Shown here in pieces: positions 40,337 to 50,069 of a DNA stretch of 64,000 nucleotides (its first letter is position 1; every line of letters starts with the position of its first letter). The stretch is from Nanoarchaeota archaeon SCGC AAA011-G17 (GTDB lineage Archaea > Nanobdellota > Nanobdellia > SCGC-AAA011-G17), in assembly GCA_000402515.1 (NCBI GenBank), contig AQRL01000036.1:1-64000 (forward strand), given 5' to 3'. The translations under genes and the position numbers were made by a program. The notes beneath the pieces are model-generated. The model searched no databases. It was not told the DNA's origin and saw only the letters and a list, made by a program, of their open reading frames with translations.

Positions 40337-40981
40337 ATGAAGAAACAAACAATTTTGGTTTGTGTATCGCATTCTGATGATCAAGTCATTGGGATGGGGA
40401 GTTCTATCGCAAAATTTGCAAGCGAGGGAAAGGATGTAATTGTAGTTATTTTCTCTTATGGGGCAGAGTCAGTGCCATGGATGAAAGAGAAGCATATTAT
40501 AGAAACGAGAGTCAAGGAGTCAATGAAAATAGATAAATTCCTTGGGGCAAAGAAAACAATATTTCTAGGGTTATCTGACAAGAATATGGAAGAGAAGATA
40601 AAAAAATTCAAAACAGAGAAAAAACTGGAATTAATAATAAGCAAATACAATCCGGAAAAGATATTTACGCATGCGCTTGACCCGCATCCAAACCACAGAA
40701 TTGTACATAAAACTGTGCTTAAGGTCCTTGATTCAATGAAAAAGAATATTCCAGTTTACACCTTTGATATATGGAAGATGTTTGACACAAAAGAGCAGAA
40801 AGCAAGAATATATATTGACATAACAGAGACATTCAGCAAGAAGATAAAGGCAATGATGATGTTCAAATCACAGATGTATTTCTCGATTTATCCCTTATTA
40901 CCTTCTGTCTATTTAAAGGCTTTTTTGAACGGGGTGCATATAAAAACAAGATATGCTGAGATGTTTTACAAAGAAAGATGA
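40337..40981 (+). CDS. PIG-L/LmbE-type deacetylase
   Basis: About 214 residues from the ATG at 40337; the upstream extension would run into tRNA-Gly. PIG-L family zinc hydrolases remove acetyl from N-acetylglucosamine in glycolipids or sugar conjugates. The metal and catalytic motif SHSDDQ (H-x-DD) is at about 11-16 and HPNHR near 126. It overlaps the following glycosyltransferase gene by 4 nt (ATGA), so the two probably act in sequence on a surface glycan or glycolipid. Confidence 0.9.
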   Translation: MKKQTILVCVSHSDDQVIGMGSSIAKFASEGKDVIVVIFSYGAESVPWMKEKHIIETRVKESMKIDKFLGAKKTIFLGLSDKNMEEKIKKFKTEKKLELIISKYNPEKIFTHALDPHPNHRIVHKTVLKVLDSMKKNIPVYTFDIWKMFDTKEQKARIYIDITETFSKKIKAMMMFKSQMYFSIYPLLPSVYLKAFLNGVHIKTRYAEMFYKER

Positions 40982-42009
40982 GAGTATTATTCACAATAAC
41001 AGGAATAGGATTAGGGCATGCTACAAGGGAGTATGCAATAATAAAGAAATTAAACTGCGATGTGAGAATAGGCACTTATCTAAGCGCGTATGATTTTTTC
41101 AAGGATAAATACGAAACTTTCAAGATTTCGTATATAAAATTCCCTGACAACAAATTCAGGGTTTCTTTTTATAAGATAATCATGTATAATTTGTTAGCTC
41201 CTTTGAATCTTTATTTAGCTTATTTAAGAATAAAAAAAGAGGTAAAAGAGTTTAATCCTGACCTGATAATAAGCGATTCTGAATTAGTAACAGGCTATGC
41301 TTCCAAGAGGCTAAAAAAACCTGTAATAGGGATACACAACCATAATCTAGAGAGGATAAAAAATATTGAAAAATCAAAAGACAGGAATTTAAGATTAGAG
41401 GCAGGGTATCTGTACAAGCTTGTTGAGGCTGGGAACAAAAACTGCTCAATGATTATAGTGCCTGAATTATTGGGAGGAAAAAGAGACGGGAAGATAAGAT
41501 ATATTGACCCTGTTATTAATGAGAGCAAAAAAACAATAAAAAATAATGCAATCCTGATAATGCTCGGAGGAAGCAGATTTACACACCCTTTTATTGAAGG
41601 AATAATTCCTTTCTTAAAAAAACAAAAAGAGGAATTTATCATCTTTGGGTATAAGGATTTCAAAGAGGGGAATATTGTTTCTTATAAATTTAATCCTGAA
41701 TTTATAAAATATTTAAAAAACTGCAAGGGGCTGATTACATTTGCAGGCTATTCAGCTTTATCTGAGGCTCTTTTTTATAAGGTTCCTTCACTAGTATTTT
41801 CAATTCCGGGGCATCTGGAGCAGTACATCAATATCAATACTGTCTCCAAAATATTCATGACTGATGTTGACAGCAAGAATCCGGAAGAGAGCATTTCAAG
41901 ATTTTTAAATGGCATTCCAGAACAAAGGACAAGGTTAAAGAAATTAAAAATTAAGAATGGATTAGACGAGGCTGTTAGGATAATTAAAAATGAAGTTGCC
42001 AAGAGTTGA
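40978..42009 (+). CDS. MurG-like GT-B glycosyltransferase
   Basis: A 343-residue family-28-type glycosyltransferase. The N-terminal glycine motif (TITGIGLGHATREYA) is at 4-18, AILIMLGGSRFTHPFIEG starts the second Rossmann half, and GYSALSEALFYKVPSLVFSI near 250-270 is the nucleotide-sugar-binding segment. Expected to transfer a hexosamine to a lipid or glycan acceptor at the inner membrane face. Coupled to the PIG-L deacetylase. The next gene begins 20 nt inside its end. Confidence 0.88.
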   Translation: MRVLFTITGIGLGHATREYAIIKKLNCDVRIGTYLSAYDFFKDKYETFKISYIKFPDNKFRVSFYKIIMYNLLAPLNLYLAYLRIKKEVKEFNPDLIISDSELVTGYASKRLKKPVIGIHNHNLERIKNIEKSKDRNLRLEAGYLYKLVEAGNKNCSMIIVPELLGGKRDGKIRYIDPVINESKKTIKNNAILIMLGGSRFTHPFIEGIIPFLKKQKEEFIIFGYKDFKEGNIVSYKFNPEFIKYLKNCKGLITFAGYSALSEALFYKVPSLVFSIPGHLEQYININTVSKIFMTDVDSKNPEESISRFLNGIPEQRTRLKKLKIKNGLDEAVRIIKNEVAKS

Positions 42010-42658
42010 ATTTAACATAGGACATTTAACATGGGATACAGACATTATAGAACGTTTTTTGAAAACCAAAAGAAAAGAATTAATTGAACTGAGAAACCGT
42101 CTTTTAAAAATATATCCCGATCTTAAAAAAATAAAAAACAGAGATAATATTAGAAAATTTTTGTTAAAAGAGTATAAAGAAAATTTTAATGAAATTCATA
42201 AAAAGATAATATACTTTCATGAAAAATGGGAAAAAATAAATAATAAAGTTTTGAAAGCCATTTCAGATGTTATTGAAAGCAAGTGGGGGGACAAAAAGGT
42301 TATAATTGCATATGTTAGTGTTAATTCAATATGCCCAAGGAATTTGAAAAATTATACATTTTCTGTTTATTATAAATCAAATGTTAAGAGGTTTTTACAT
42401 GTCTGTGTTCATGAATTGGTTCACTTTTTATATTTTAAGAAACTAATAGAAATTTATCCCAAGATAGATATAAAAACATTTAATGAAGGGAAGAGATGGA
42501 AATTAAGTGAAATTTTGGCTCCAATTTTAATGAATAATCCAAAAATAGTAAAAATTATTGGCAAGAGTGACATCAGAAGTTATGTCTGTGATGAAAAAAA
42601 CAAGCGAGAAATTCTGGAATCTATACCAAGAGAGTTTAAGAAAAAAAGAGAGTTTTGA
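41990..42658 (+). CDS. putative zinc metallopeptidase-like protein
   Basis: A 222-residue protein containing VCVHELVHFLYFKK at about 138-151, an HExxH zinc-peptidase signature, and a downstream conserved-looking KLSEILAPILMN in which a glutamate could be the third ligand. The N-terminal half is helical and very basic. No signal peptide, so it acts inside. Family not identified; similar HELVH proteins occur near phage and mobile genes. It overlaps the glycosyltransferase gene. Confidence 0.65.
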   Translation: MKLPRVEFNIGHLTWDTDIIERFLKTKRKELIELRNRLLKIYPDLKKIKNRDNIRKFLLKEYKENFNEIHKKIIYFHEKWEKINNKVLKAISDVIESKWGDKKVIIAYVSVNSICPRNLKNYTFSVYYKSNVKRFLHVCVHELVHFLYFKKLIEIYPKIDIKTFNEGKRWKLSEILAPILMNNPKIVKIIGKSDIRSYVCDEKNKREILESIPREFKKKREF

Positions 42659-42696
42659 AATATTTTATAAAAAGTGTGAAAAGATTAAAATTTAAT

Positions 42697-45372
42697 TTAT
42701 TTAGCTCTCATGAATGCAAAATTAATCTGCTTTTCTGACCAGCCGTTTTTTGCAAGTACATTTTTTATATTTTTTTCAGGGATATTTTTAGATTTTGCGC
42801 TTTTTATGTAAGCAACTAGTTTATTTAATTCTACATTAGAAGAGAAGGGAATCTTCTGTTTTATTGAAAGCATTGCCATTAATTTCTGCACTGGCTTTAT
42901 TGATGTTATATATCCTGGCTTGAAAACAGAAACTAGCTTTATTGCTCCTGCTACCAAAATAATTATTATTGTAATCACAAATGCTGTCCATGGGAAGCGC
43001 GAGCAGTCAGCTGGGCAGTTAGCTGGAGTTTCTCCCTTGGCTGTTTCACATTTGTTATTCCCGCAGGTACAGTCTTCCGGACAGGACAGATAATCCTCTG
43101 CAGGGTTGCATATACTGTTCGGACAGTCAAAGGCAATCAGCTTGATGTTAAGATTTTCAGGGGTAAGGATAGTGATTATTTTTGATATTGAAAGAAGATT
43201 GTCAGTGTTAAGAAGATAAATTATTGAGAGTTCATTTGTAAAGGAGTCAAAACGGTAATTTAGGGTTTGCTGGTTTACAACCTCGGGTGTTTCTTTTACT
43301 GGAGTTAATTGTGAAACAGATAAAGTGGATGGAAGAACTTGTTTTACAAATACTTTTTCAAGAGGGGCTTTTGTAGTAAATGTTTCTTTTACCAAAACAA
43401 AGGATTCCTGCGCTGCATTGATATAGGTTATCTTGACAATCTTTGCCTTGATCTCTTTTTCTATTTTTTCATTTATATTCTGTATTGCAAGCTTTGATTC
43501 CTCCTGCTCTGCTGGATAGACTGAAGAGATATCACTATAAGTTAGATATGGCTTTATTGTAAGAGAATCCTGGACAGAGATTAATCTTGGTATTTTTTCT
43601 GAGATTGATGCTAATTGTTCATCTATATTAGACAGTTGTGATATGTTTAATTTTGTTTCATAATCATCCAGAGTAGCTTTTGAATTTTCTATTAAAGCGC
43701 CCAAGCCAAGATCTGTGTAAACCTCTTTTATCTCAGCTGGGGCTGTTTGATAGTAAGTATAGGCATTGTCAAAGCTGTATTTTGTCTCCTGAAAATTTAA
43801 TGGGGTTCTTGAGATTAAGGTAGAGACTGTAAGCTCTTCTTTTCTTGGAACTGATATTCTTCCTTTTGCATCCTTTACTATTAAAGTTACTGTGTATTTT
43901 CCTGATTTTGCAAAGGATTTTGTGACTTCTTTAGTTGTAAAACTGGTATTATCTGAGAAAGCCCAATTATAAGATAGCAGGGAATCATCTGGTGAAGAAG
44001 AGCCCTCTGCTGAGAAAATTGCCTGTTCTCCTGGTGCTAAAAGAGCAGAGGAGATTGAGATATTTGCAATTGGCTTTGGAATCACTGAAATATTTTTTTC
44101 ATCTGAGTAGGATTTGAATTCTGCTTTTAATTTATAGGATTTTAGTTCTGCTGGGACATTCATAGAGAATTTCTGCAGATCTATTGGGGTATCTGAGAAG
44201 AGCATTAAGGTGCCTGATTCCTCTTTTAAGTTAGCTGCAAATCTGCTTATTGTCCTTACTGTTCCCTGTACCTGTTCCTCAAGAACAAGGTCTGATATTT
44301 TTAATTCATTAGCATCTCCTGTTTTAATATGAATAGGGATAACACAGTATTCCTTATTATTATAAATTGTGTAAACACAGTTCTGGAGATAAGCAGCCAG
44401 CTTTGTTATTAATAAACTGCCATCCTGATTTGACATAGTAATTGTTTCTTCGGACTTGAGAAAAGAATCATGAGCTAATGGCTGGATATTAATTAAATAA
44501 TCATAGCCGAGCTTTGTGCATTCCCCTCCTGATGAACATTCTGAATAGCCTTCTTTAAGTTCATTTTCTGCTGTTGTTTTTATCTTATTTGAAACACCTG
44601 ATGAAAGGCAGAAAGAATAATAACCAATATCAAATATTCCTCTCTGGCCTGATTCTTCCAGAGTAATATTGCATTCAAGCCAGGCAAAATCTGCTGAGCT
44701 TACTGTTCCCTTGCATTTAGAATAATAAATCTCATTAAGGTCTTTGTCAAAAACAGAGACATAAGGGATTGTATTCTGGGTTGTTTTTACATAGGATTTT
44801 AATTTTATCTCCATTGTTTTTTGGGTAAATAATCTTTCACAGTTTGTTGTAATCCTCTGCTCCTCTGTATTTTCTGTTGATGTAATTCCTTTGGCTTCTA
44901 AATAAGTTATTCCTGGAACACCATTGCTTGTCCAGTCTATTCCGTCATTTCCAAGGTCAATCTTTGGCTCCTGAACTGGATTAGCTAGTGGAGATATTTT
45001 AAAGCTGAACTGAGCATCTTCTGGAATAAGTGAATCTTTTGGGAAGAGAATTCCTACTGTAAAATCTGTTCCTGATGCATCCGGCAATAAAGAGCCTGAG
45101 GCAGAGTAATAGGAGTAAGATTCTTCATAATCCGCTGCTGCTAATAATTCCTTAAGGGTTTTTTCTTTTGCATCAGTAATTGTGAGCTTTACTTTTTCAT
45201 TCTGCGAGTAAACTCCCTGCGGTATTATTAAAACACCTGAGAGCAGTTCATTCGGACCAAATTCATCTGGAGTTGCTAACTCAAAGGAAGAGACTGCATA
45301 AACAGGGAGAATTAAGAAAAACCCAGTTAGGAATACTACTGAAAAGAATGTCAAAATATTTTCGTTTTCCAT
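42697..45372 (-). CDS. large membrane-anchored surface protein with PKD domain
   Basis: An 891-residue protein with a signal peptide (NILTFFSVVFLTGFFLILPV). Several beta domains include a PKD module (SSPDDSLLSYNWAFSDNTSF, SGKYTVTLIVKDAKGR) around 455-515. A helical section follows at about 540-640, then a domain ending in a cysteine-rich knob (CTCGNNKCETAKGETPANC), a transmembrane helix (FPWTAFVITIIIILVAGAIK) and a cytoplasmic tail. The tail ends with a small helical module (KNVLAKNGWSEKQINFAFMR) also seen at the end of the 53993 protein. A cell-surface scaffold of unknown role. Confidence 0.82.
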   Translation of the reverse strand: MENENILTFFSVVFLTGFFLILPVYAVSSFELATPDEFGPNELLSGVLIIPQGVYSQNEKVKLTITDAKEKTLKELLAAADYEESYSYYSASGSLLPDASGTDFTVGILFPKDSLIPEDAQFSFKISPLANPVQEPKIDLGNDGIDWTSNGVPGITYLEAKGITSTENTEEQRITTNCERLFTQKTMEIKLKSYVKTTQNTIPYVSVFDKDLNEIYYSKCKGTVSSADFAWLECNITLEESGQRGIFDIGYYSFCLSSGVSNKIKTTAENELKEGYSECSSGGECTKLGYDYLINIQPLAHDSFLKSEETITMSNQDGSLLITKLAAYLQNCVYTIYNNKEYCVIPIHIKTGDANELKISDLVLEEQVQGTVRTISRFAANLKEESGTLMLFSDTPIDLQKFSMNVPAELKSYKLKAEFKSYSDEKNISVIPKPIANISISSALLAPGEQAIFSAEGSSSPDDSLLSYNWAFSDNTSFTTKEVTKSFAKSGKYTVTLIVKDAKGRISVPRKEELTVSTLISRTPLNFQETKYSFDNAYTYYQTAPAEIKEVYTDLGLGALIENSKATLDDYETKLNISQLSNIDEQLASISEKIPRLISVQDSLTIKPYLTYSDISSVYPAEQEESKLAIQNINEKIEKEIKAKIVKITYINAAQESFVLVKETFTTKAPLEKVFVKQVLPSTLSVSQLTPVKETPEVVNQQTLNYRFDSFTNELSIIYLLNTDNLLSISKIITILTPENLNIKLIAFDCPNSICNPAEDYLSCPEDCTCGNNKCETAKGETPANCPADCSRFPWTAFVITIIIILVAGAIKLVSVFKPGYITSIKPVQKLMAMLSIKQKIPFSSNVELNKLVAYIKSAKSKNIPEKNIKNVLAKNGWSEKQINFAFMRAK

Positions 45373-45414
45373 ATTACCTCTTTTTAAATAATATACAATA
45401 GAGTATATATAAAG

Positions 45415-45897
45415 TTAATGGATGCTTGTGACTATCTTGCTGATATTTTTAAAAAATTTAAAAGCGTGCTCTATAGATTCCTTAGCTGGCTCCAGATTTG
45501 CCTGCGGAAGCTTTTGGTATGTAAATTTTCCTCTTTTCTGCTTTTCTGCCTTAAATAATTCAAGCAATTCATCTGCCCTTATAATCATACTGTTATATAT
45601 CTTTAATAATTCTACATCCAAAATTCCAGTATCAACAAAATGCTTTTTGAATTCATCTAAAGTTTTTTTATGAACTTCTGGAAAATCAGTCTTGATATTT
45701 TTTATCAGTAATAATGCCTTTGCACAGTAGAATATACAATAATAAGAATGCGATATGACTGCACTATAGAAGGTTATTCCCTGAGTAAGGTCAAGAGTTA
45801 GCTTTAGATTATCATTCTGTGAAACATCAAGCAAGGCTTTTGCCAAATCCCTTTCATTTTCTGCCCTCTGTAAGTACAAATTAACCAGTGAATCCAT
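45415..45897 (-). CDS. HEPN-domain protein, partner of MNT
   Basis: A 160-residue helical protein with the HEPN pattern: an N-terminal AENERDLAKALL helix, ISHSYYCIFYCAKALLL in the core, and a late basic RGKFTYQ near 128 in the position of the HEPN Arg motif. HEPN proteins are often RNases held in check by a nucleotidyltransferase partner. It overlaps the MNT gene end by 17 nt, completing a two-gene toxin-antitoxin-like unit. Confidence 0.83.
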   Translation of the reverse strand: MDSLVNLYLQRAENERDLAKALLDVSQNDNLKLTLDLTQGITFYSAVISHSYYCIFYCAKALLLIKNIKTDFPEVHKKTLDEFKKHFVDTGILDVELLKIYNSMIIRADELLELFKAEKQKRGKFTYQKLPQANLEPAKESIEHAFKFFKNISKIVTSIH

Positions 45898-46510
45898 TTT
45901 CTCCAGCCTCCTTTATTAATTCATAATATGCGTTTCCCCCCCAGATAATAAGGTGCTTTCTGTATATTTCTTTTCCAAGATTTTCCTCTTCCCTTAACAA
46001 CATTTCCTTGAATTCCTCTTTTTCTATAATATGGTAATCAACAGTGATTATTTCTTTTCTTGCAACCTTTTCAATATACGGCTTTATTTTTATATTCTCT
46101 TTGTCTATAATAACTGCTATGTCCAAATCAGAGCCTTTTTTTTGAGTATAATCTGCATGGCTGCCAAATACCAACAGAATAAAAAAAGGGGTTATATTTG
46201 ATATACTTCTCCTTATTTCATTTAAAAGTTCATAAATGTCTTTTGACCATTTTGTTGTGCTTATATCTCCAAAGTCCAAGGGATCAAAGAATTTTATTAA
46301 TCCAACGTCATTTAGATTGGCTTTGTATAGATAGCTGTTGTTTACTTTAATTTTCTCTAAAAATTTTAGTTCCACAAACTTCTTTAAACTATTATACACC
46401 CAAGTTTTAGACTCTTTTTTAGCCAGTTCCATTATATCATTAAAGGTTAATGGCTTTAACAGATTCTTTCTAAAAACATCCAATAATTTTAGTTCCTGTA
46501 TTGTTATCAT
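45881..46510 (-). CDS. MNT-type nucleotidyltransferase with winged-helix N-terminus
   Basis: A 209-residue protein: winged helix (about 1-70, PLTFNDIMELAKKESKTWVY) then a minimal nucleotidyltransferase domain with GSHADYTQKKGSDLDIAV near 108-125, the GS..SDxD signature. In known MNT-HEPN pairs the MNT adds AMP to the HEPN RNase and silences it. The DNA-binding domain may let it autoregulate. Gene order MNT then HEPN on the minus strand. Confidence 0.85.
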   Translation of the reverse strand: MITIQELKLLDVFRKNLLKPLTFNDIMELAKKESKTWVYNSLKKFVELKFLEKIKVNNSYLYKANLNDVGLIKFFDPLDFGDISTTKWSKDIYELLNEIRRSISNITPFFILLVFGSHADYTQKKGSDLDIAVIIDKENIKIKPYIEKVARKEIITVDYHIIEKEEFKEMLLREEENLGKEIYRKHLIIWGGNAYYELIKEAGENGFTG

Positions 46511-46595
46511 TTTTAGTAACGATTATTACTTATTTTAGTAATATATAAAGTTTTCTGTTAAGGATAAATTTTAAATGATTATATAAGTTAATGTT

Positions 46596-46690
46596 TTACA
46601 ACGGTTTCTTGTTATCTATATACTCTTTAATCCTGTTAATAAACTCTTTTGGGTTTATTGGTTCACAACCAAGCTCTATGGAAAGGTTTA
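46596..46690 (-). pseudogene. C-terminal gene remnant
   Basis: The minus strand reads ELGCEPINPKEFINRIKEYI followed by DNKKPL and a stop at 46596, with no start or upstream coding. Helical and charged, it looks like the end of a lost protein, perhaps a receiver domain (P-INPKEFINRIKEY resembles the receiver helix 5). It lies against the promoter of the intact receiver gene on the other strand. Confidence 0.4.
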
Positions 46691-46716
46691 AATATAGTTA
46701 CTTAGAAGTAGCTATT

Positions 46717-47115
46717 ATGTCAAAAGATGTTTTATTTGCGGATGATGATTTGCATTTTATTAGAGCGATTTCCAGGTTTATAGAAAAAAATGGGTTTAAC
46801 ACAGTAACTTTCACAGATTTTCATGGAGCTTTAGATTATGTTAGTAGAGAAAAACCATATGCTTACTTTGTGGATATGAAGCCTTTGGGGGTTGTCCCAG
46901 AGGATGACTCTCTTACAGAAAAACAAATAGAAATATTGGATTTACCAGAAAGAATCTTTGAGAAAGTTAAAAGAAGAGGTTTACAAGAAAAATTTTATTT
47001 TGTTTCTGGACATAGGAGTAAGCATGATATGGAGGTTTTAGCAAGAACTGGTGCTAATTATACTGATAAGATGAGTTTATGTTATAGAATGAAAAAGATT
47101 TTTAGCGAAGTTTAG
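46717..47115 (+). CDS. stand-alone response-regulator receiver protein
   Basis: About 132 residues: the ATG at 46717 is chosen because GAAAGGTTTAAATA lies about 30 nt upstream, and the longer frame would run through the promoter. The receiver fold shows the acidic pocket FADDD near 6-10, the likely phospho-Asp in YFVDMKP near 54, a conserved small residue in FYFVSGH, and Lys in DKMS near 121. There is no output domain, so it signals by protein contact. The cognate kinase may be the protein at 3424, but this is a guess. Confidence 0.8.
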   Translation: MSKDVLFADDDLHFIRAISRFIEKNGFNTVTFTDFHGALDYVSREKPYAYFVDMKPLGVVPEDDSLTEKQIEILDLPERIFEKVKRRGLQEKFYFVSGHRSKHDMEVLARTGANYTDKMSLCYRMKKIFSEV

Positions 47116-47149
47116 ATGATTATATAAATTGATATTTCTTAGAAAAATT

Positions 47150-48319
47150 ATGAAAAAACCAGAGCTAATGAGCGGGGTTGGGAATTTTGTAACTTTACAT
47201 GCTGCTATTGATGGTGGGGCAGATGCTGTTTATCTCGGCTTGAAAGAGTTTACAATGAGGGCAAATGCCAAGAATTTCAGCTTAAATGAGGTCAAGAAGG
47301 TAATTGAGTTATGCCATAATAAAAAGGTTAAGGTTTATGTTACTCTAAATACAATAATCTATGATAAAGAGATTAAGAAAATAGAGAATATTATTAAAAA
47401 ACTAAAAGATGCTGATGGTGTTATTTTCTGGGACTTGTCTGTTTTGGAATTATTAAAGAAATACAAGATAAAACCAATTTTAAGCACACAGGCTTCTGTA
47501 AGTAATTTTGAAAGCGCTAAATTCTATTATGAGCTTGGAGTAAAAAGGATTGTTCTTGCAAGAGAGCTGAGTTTAGAGCAGATAAAAGAGATTATCAAGA
47601 AGATTAAGAAAGAGAAACTGGATTTAGAGATTGAATGCTTTATTCACGGGGCAATGTGTGTCTCTGTTTCTGGAAGATGCTTTAGTTCACAATTTCTTTT
47701 TAACAGGAGTGCAAACAGAGGAGATTGCTTACAGCCATGCAGGAGGGAGTATATTATAAAAGATAAAGATGAGGGCTATGAATTAGAATTAGATAATAAC
47801 TTTGTAATGAGTGCCAAGGATTTATGCTGCCTGCCTTTTATTGATAAACTGATTAAAATTGGAGTAAATGCTTTCAAGATAGAGGGAAGGAACAGGGATG
47901 CAAGGTATGTTGCTGTAACAACTAAAATTTACAGGAAGGCTATTGATGGGAAAGCTGATAAGGATGATTTGAAGGAATTAGAAAAGGTGTATAACAGAGG
48001 ATTTAGTTCTGGATTTTATTTTAATGTTCCTGGTAAAGATGAGTTTGTTAATCTCTATGGAAGCCTTGCTAAAGAGAAGAAGGTCTATGTCGGAAGGGTT
48101 GTTAATTATTTTGCTAAAGTTGGTGTTGCTGAGATTAAAACAGAGAATAGCTTTAAGATAAATGAAAGAATGGTAATTGAAGGGGATACTACTGGATGTG
48201 TTGAGTTCTTAGCTGAGAGCTTTCATGACAACAGGAAAATTGCCAATAAGGGAGAAATTGTTGGTGTTAAATCTCCTAAAGTCAGGAAAAGAGATAAGGT
48301 TTATGTTATTAGAACATAA
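47150..48319 (+). CDS. peptidase U32 family protein
   Basis: About 389 residues from the ATG at 47150, which follows a TTATATAAA box by about 27 nt. The U32 signature is ECFIHGAMCVSVSGRCF, followed by RGDCLQPCRREY near 200-215. The C-terminal beta domain has YVGRVVNYFAKVGVAEI. Members such as RlhA and TrhP hydroxylate rRNA or tRNA bases, while others are linked to collagenase; four conserved cysteines here suit an iron-sulfur type. RNA modification is the better guess. Confidence 0.88.
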   Translation: MKKPELMSGVGNFVTLHAAIDGGADAVYLGLKEFTMRANAKNFSLNEVKKVIELCHNKKVKVYVTLNTIIYDKEIKKIENIIKKLKDADGVIFWDLSVLELLKKYKIKPILSTQASVSNFESAKFYYELGVKRIVLARELSLEQIKEIIKKIKKEKLDLEIECFIHGAMCVSVSGRCFSSQFLFNRSANRGDCLQPCRREYIIKDKDEGYELELDNNFVMSAKDLCCLPFIDKLIKIGVNAFKIEGRNRDARYVAVTTKIYRKAIDGKADKDDLKELEKVYNRGFSSGFYFNVPGKDEFVNLYGSLAKEKKVYVGRVVNYFAKVGVAEIKTENSFKINERMVIEGDTTGCVEFLAESFHDNRKIANKGEIVGVKSPKVRKRDKVYVIRT

Positions 48320-48368
48320 CTATTAGCTGTCAATAATATTTATATTTAAATTCGGTTGGTTTTATTTT

Positions 48369-48773
48369 ATGGACCTTGATTTAAATTTTTATTATAATTT
48401 ATCAGTTGAGGAATATAAGGAAATAGTATCTAAAAAAACCAATTCTTTTTTGGAAGAGAGCAAGGGATTGGAGGGAAAGATATCAGAATTAAGAGATAGT
48501 ATCAGAAATTATAGAACTTCTGGAAATTACTTAAAAGAAACTGAGCAATATGATGAAATTTATGATTTAATGCGAAAAATTTACTTCAGGGGGATTGAAC
48601 TCGTAGATTTTTTAAATGAGATAGAACCTGAGGATGAAAAAATTATAACAACACACAATAATCTAATAAAGCAATTAGAAGAAGGAAATAAGAAAAACTT
48701 TGATAACTTATACTGGTTTATCGAAAAGCAATTGGAAGGCGTTATTCCGAGCGCATCAATAGTCCCTTGTTAG
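48369..48773 (+). CDS. hypothetical helical protein
   Basis: A 134-residue soluble protein, mostly acidic amphipathic helices (LEESKGLEGKISELRDSIRN). No known family is recognised. The box TTTATATTTAAATT lies about 25 nt before the ATG. Ends 4 nt into the convergent methyltransferase gene. Confidence 0.5.
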   Translation: MDLDLNFYYNLSVEEYKEIVSKKTNSFLEESKGLEGKISELRDSIRNYRTSGNYLKETEQYDEIYDLMRKIYFRGIELVDFLNEIEPEDEKIITTHNNLIKQLEEGNKKNFDNLYWFIEKQLEGVIPSASIVPC

Positions 48774-49504
48774 TATTTTACATTCTTTTCAAAAACAAAA
48801 ACAGTGCAGATAAAACCGCTATCGTTTAAATCCCTTTTTTTATCTAATTTAAAATTAAATTTTTCAAATAAATCAAGGTAGAACTGCTCTTCCCGGTTAT
48901 AGTCTATTATTTTCCCTATCTTTGGCACATCGGAGTAGTGCAGCAGCTCCTTGTATTTTTTTCTGTCCATTTCTATAATATTATTTTCAATAGAAAGGTC
49001 TCTTTTATCTTTTAATTTTTCTTCAAGATATTTTTCATTAGCCACAACTAGAATAAACCTGCCTTTTTTATCCAGCATAGAGTAAATCTTTTGCGCTATT
49101 TTTTGTAAATCATCAAATCCAAAATGAGGAAATACATAGACTGCAGTAATAAAGTCAAATTTTTCATTTGTTTGCACATCCTGAAAGGTTTTATTATAAG
49201 TCTTTAGTTTAATATTTTTTTTAATTTTTATAGGATTCTTTATAAAATAACTATAATTCTTATCAGAGGGGTCACACCCTTCAATGGTTATATTTTTATA
49301 GCTTTTAGCTAAATCACGGCATAACATCTTGATAAAGAAACCTATTCCAAACCCAATATCAAATATTTTAATACTGGGATCTTTTTTCTTCAGGATAATC
49401 TCTTTGATAATAAAATTATTTACAAAAGAGTTTATTTTTGTTTTTTCCTGATTTTCCCAATTAATCTTATTATATTGTAAATAAAAGAAATTTTTATTCT
49501 TCAT
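48770..49504 (-). CDS. SAM-dependent methyltransferase
   Basis: A 244-residue class I methyltransferase. Motif I is IKIFDIGFGIGFFIKMLC near 42-59, the acidic loop IEGCDPSD follows, and FDFITAVYVFPHFG is motif IV. An N-terminal YYLQYNKINWE opening resembles small-molecule methyltransferases. The substrate is unknown. Monocistronic. Confidence 0.83.
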   Translation of the reverse strand: MKNKNFFYLQYNKINWENQEKTKINSFVNNFIIKEIILKKKDPSIKIFDIGFGIGFFIKMLCRDLAKSYKNITIEGCDPSDKNYSYFIKNPIKIKKNIKLKTYNKTFQDVQTNEKFDFITAVYVFPHFGFDDLQKIAQKIYSMLDKKGRFILVVANEKYLEEKLKDKRDLSIENNIIEMDRKKYKELLHYSDVPKIGKIIDYNREEQFYLDLFEKFNFKLDKKRDLNDSGFICTVFVFEKNVKY

Positions 49505-49544
49505 ACAGATAAAATTTAATTATTAGTATTAATAAAATTTTCTA

Positions 49545-50069
49545 TTATAAGTTTTTTATAACATTCTTCCCAATCTTAGCAGGCTTTACTATAATTTTAG
49601 CATTCTTAAATTTTAGATTCATTTCTTTTCCCTGAAAGTATTCATGCAAAAACAGAGATAAGGCAGCTATTTCAGAATGGGGTTGGTTAGTAACAGAGAG
49701 ATTAATATCAGCTAGATGATAAATCTCGGGAGGAACTTTTTCTGAGCCAACAACAACAAGGATTTTTTTATTCCTGCGTATTTTAGTTATCTCTTTATTC
49801 AATTCCAAACCATAGCAGGTAAGATGAACAACAAAATAATTTTCCCTTTTTTTAGCTTTAATCAGCTCAATTGGGTTCTTTACATATTCAATTGTAAAAT
49901 CTCCTCCCCAGTTAGAAACTATTTTATTTACAGAGTCTTCGTAAGAGGAGTCATGCTGGCCAGAGTAATATATTTTAGAAGCACCCAGAGCACGAGAAGA
50001 TAAGGCACAATGAGTAGAGACACGGACATCACGTTTTAACCTGTGGCTTAAGCGGAGAACTTCTATCAT
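49545..50069 (-). CDS. tRNA ribose 2'-O-methyltransferase aTrm56
   Basis: A 174-residue archaeal SPOUT enzyme that methylates the ribose of C56 in the tRNA T-loop. The opening EVLRLSHRLKRDVRVSTHCA and RALGASKIYYSGQHDSS match Trm56. The knot region contains ILVVVGSEKVPPEIYHLADI with LSVTNQPHSEIAALSLFL, the SAM-binding loop and conserved Asn-Gln-Pro-His-Ser. It overlaps the upstream 50066 gene by 4 nt, so it is in an operon with a nucleotidyltransferase-like protein. Confidence 0.92.
   Translation of the reverse strand: MIEVLRLSHRLKRDVRVSTHCALSSRALGASKIYYSGQHDSSYEDSVNKIVSNWGGDFTIEYVKNPIELIKAKKRENYFVVHLTCYGLELNKEITKIRRNKKILVVVGSEKVPPEIYHLADINLSVTNQPHSEIAALSLFLHEYFQGKEMNLKFKNAKIIVKPAKIGKNVIKNL

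Noticed and set aside
46591-46716. 42-residue N-terminal extension of the receiver protein
   Set aside because: It would run through the TATA box; the ATG at 46717 is at leaderless distance and starts the fold.
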